From Arcobacter sp. (GTDB taxonomy: Bacteria; Campylobacterota; Campylobacteria; Campylobacterales; Arcobacteraceae): DNA of 6,073 nucleotides. The stretch is from assembly GCA_030635995.1 (NCBI GenBank), contig DAOVXU010000107.1, forward strand, positions 1 through 6,073, in the 5' to 3' direction. The notes under the pieces were generated by a model. That model searched no databases and had not been told where the DNA came from. It saw nothing but the letters and a program-made list of their open reading frames with translations. Made by a program: the position numbers and the translations under genes. This document shows positions 4,929-6,073 of this stretch, piece after piece (within the stretch, counting starts at the first letter, position 1; each line of letters opens with the position of its first letter).

Positions 4929-6073
4929 AATAATAGATAGTATTTTTAGTGCAGCATCTATTCAAAGATGGAACGACTATCCAAGAATGGTTGATCTTGT
5001 AGAATTAGATAAACAAGCACATAAATTTATTATCTCATATTTTATCGCTAAACTTGAAGATGATATAAATTATACACATCTTATAGAAGCTGGAATTTTT
5101 GAATTTTTAAGACGAGTTGTTGTAACTGATATAAGACCTGATGTATTTAGAAAAGCTTTGCAACAAAAAGGTGAAGAGATAAATAGATGGGTTTTATCTA
5201 AATTATCTGATTCTCTTAAAGATATTGATAATGGTCATTTTTTAACCAAATTTGAAAGATATTTAACAGATTCAACTATGTATAAAAAAGAGAGATTTAT
5301 CTTAAAAGCTGGTTCATATTTAGCAACAAAATGGGAATTTGGTATTGTATATCAAACAAGTCAATTTTTAAATGATATAGATGAAGTAAAAAAAGAGGTT
5401 GAAGAGGAGATTGAAGACTACTATGAGCTTATTGGTGTACGAAAAATTGCATTAAATAAAAAATTAGCTAAAGTGATTGATTTAAGTGGTAGATTGAGAT
5501 TCCAAAAAAGATGGGCGCAAACTCCTCGTATTCCAGAAACATCAGTTTTAGGACATATGCTTACAGTATCAATATTTGGTTATTTTTATTCATTAAAAGT
5601 TAATGCTTGTGATAAAAGACTTCAAAACAATTTTTTCACTGCCCTATTCCATGATTTACCAGAAGCACTTACAAGAGATATAATTAGCCCTGTAAAATAT
5701 AGTGTAGATGAATTGGCTGATATTATCTCTGAATATGAAATAATTAAAATGGAAGATGATATATTACCAAATATTCCAGAAAAAATTAAAGATGAATTTA
5801 GTTATCTACTTGGTTTATATGATGGAACAAAAGACGAATTTTTAGATAAAATTAGAGTTGATGGTAAAATCAAAGTTTTAGATAATGGAGTAAGTCAATA
5901 CAATGATGATAAATATGATTGTATAGACGGTCTTGCTCTTAAACAATGTGATAAATTATCTGCATTTGTAGAAGCTAGTTTATCTATTTCACATGGTATT
6001 AAATCAAAAGAATTAATCAATGGAAAAAAACAAATTTTAGAATCACTTCAAACAATTGCTGGTATAGATTTTA
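4915..6073 (+). CDS. HD-domain protein with tandem HD repeats, N-terminal one degenerate (3'-truncated by window edge)
   Basis: Probable metal-dependent phosphohydrolase; substrate unknown. 386 codons are open to the window end with no stop. The C-terminal region has the HD signature in YfbR-like form: RW at 199-200, His214 (LGHM), His246-Asp247 (ALFHDLPEALTRDIISPVK) and Asp346 (QCDKLSAF) as candidate fourth ligand. The N-terminal region repeats the plan: QRWNDYPR at 17-24, His36 (QAHKF), then AGIFEFLRRVVVTDIRPDV, where Glu63-Phe64 replace the His-Asp dyad, so this copy cannot bind metal in the usual way. The middle (about 165-185) is a Glu/Lys-rich stretch that may be helical. The start is ATG 4915, as the RW motif precedes the next Met (25); the ribosome binding site is weak (AGGA, 11 nt upstream), consistent with coupling to the 45-aa gene it overlaps. 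Confidence 0.85.
   Translation, partial: MINPRIIDSIFSAASIQRWNDYPRMVDLVELDKQAHKFIISYFIAKLEDDINYTHLIEAGIFEFLRRVVVTDIRPDVFRKALQQKGEEINRWVLSKLSDSLKDIDNGHFLTKFERYLTDSTMYKKERFILKAGSYLATKWEFGIVYQTSQFLNDIDEVKKEVEEEIEDYYELIGVRKIALNKKLAKVIDLSGRLRFQKRWAQTPRIPETSVLGHMLTVSIFGYFYSLKVNACDKRLQNNFFTALFHDLPEALTRDIISPVKYSVDELADIISEYEIIKMEDDILPNIPEKIKDEFSYLLGLYDGTKDEFLDKIRVDGKIKVLDNGVSQYNDDKYDCIDGLALKQCDKLSAFVEASLSISHGIKSKELINGKKQILESLQTIAGIDF

Overview
The window comes from an AT-rich bacterium. Base composition, dense same-strand packing, A-rich ribosome binding sites before ATG starts, and the protein sequences (a class II superoxide reductase-like protein and a folD-lepB pair) best fit a Campylobacterota member, probably of the Arcobacter group. 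This placement is inference from sequence character, not a database match.

Left part (1-1062): the C-terminal part of an RsuA/RluB-type rRNA pseudouridine synthase enters from the left edge on the + strand. It converges on a complete mogA (molybdenum cofactor adenylyltransferase) on the - strand with only 21 bp between their stops. Sampled lines of these two genes are richer in G+C (about 39%) than the rest (about 30%).

Middle (1063-1482): a 420-bp gene-free region between the divergent mogA and superoxide reductase genes. Next to mogA it holds a mogA promoter, a 13-bp palindrome, a second AT-rich inverted repeat and a forward -10 box. From 1213 to 1460 it holds a 248-bp foldback: two 32-bp arms in inverted orientation (30 of 32 positions match) enclosing a second in-register paired block and two or three collinear hairpins. 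It is either a small non-autonomous mobile element (MITE-like) or a structured leader or small RNA. It is the most unusual feature of the window.

Centre (1483-2583): a superoxide reductase gene with all five iron ligands, closed by a strong intrinsic terminator. It is followed at once by an extended -10 promoter and a gene for a membrane-anchored protein with an HNH-like, four-cysteine domain in which the first catalytic His position is lost.

Right part (2602-6073): a tight co-directional cluster, folD - lepB - rpiB - 45-aa membrane protein - HD-domain protein, with gaps of 1 to 10 bp or overlaps of 1 and 14 bp, probably one transcript from a promoter at about 2602. The first three are housekeeping genes for one-carbon folate metabolism, signal peptide cleavage and the pentose phosphate pathway. 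The last is a two-repeat HD protein, cut off at the window edge, whose N-terminal repeat has lost the HD dyad while the C-terminal repeat keeps it. No tRNA, rRNA, CRISPR array or transposase gene was seen.
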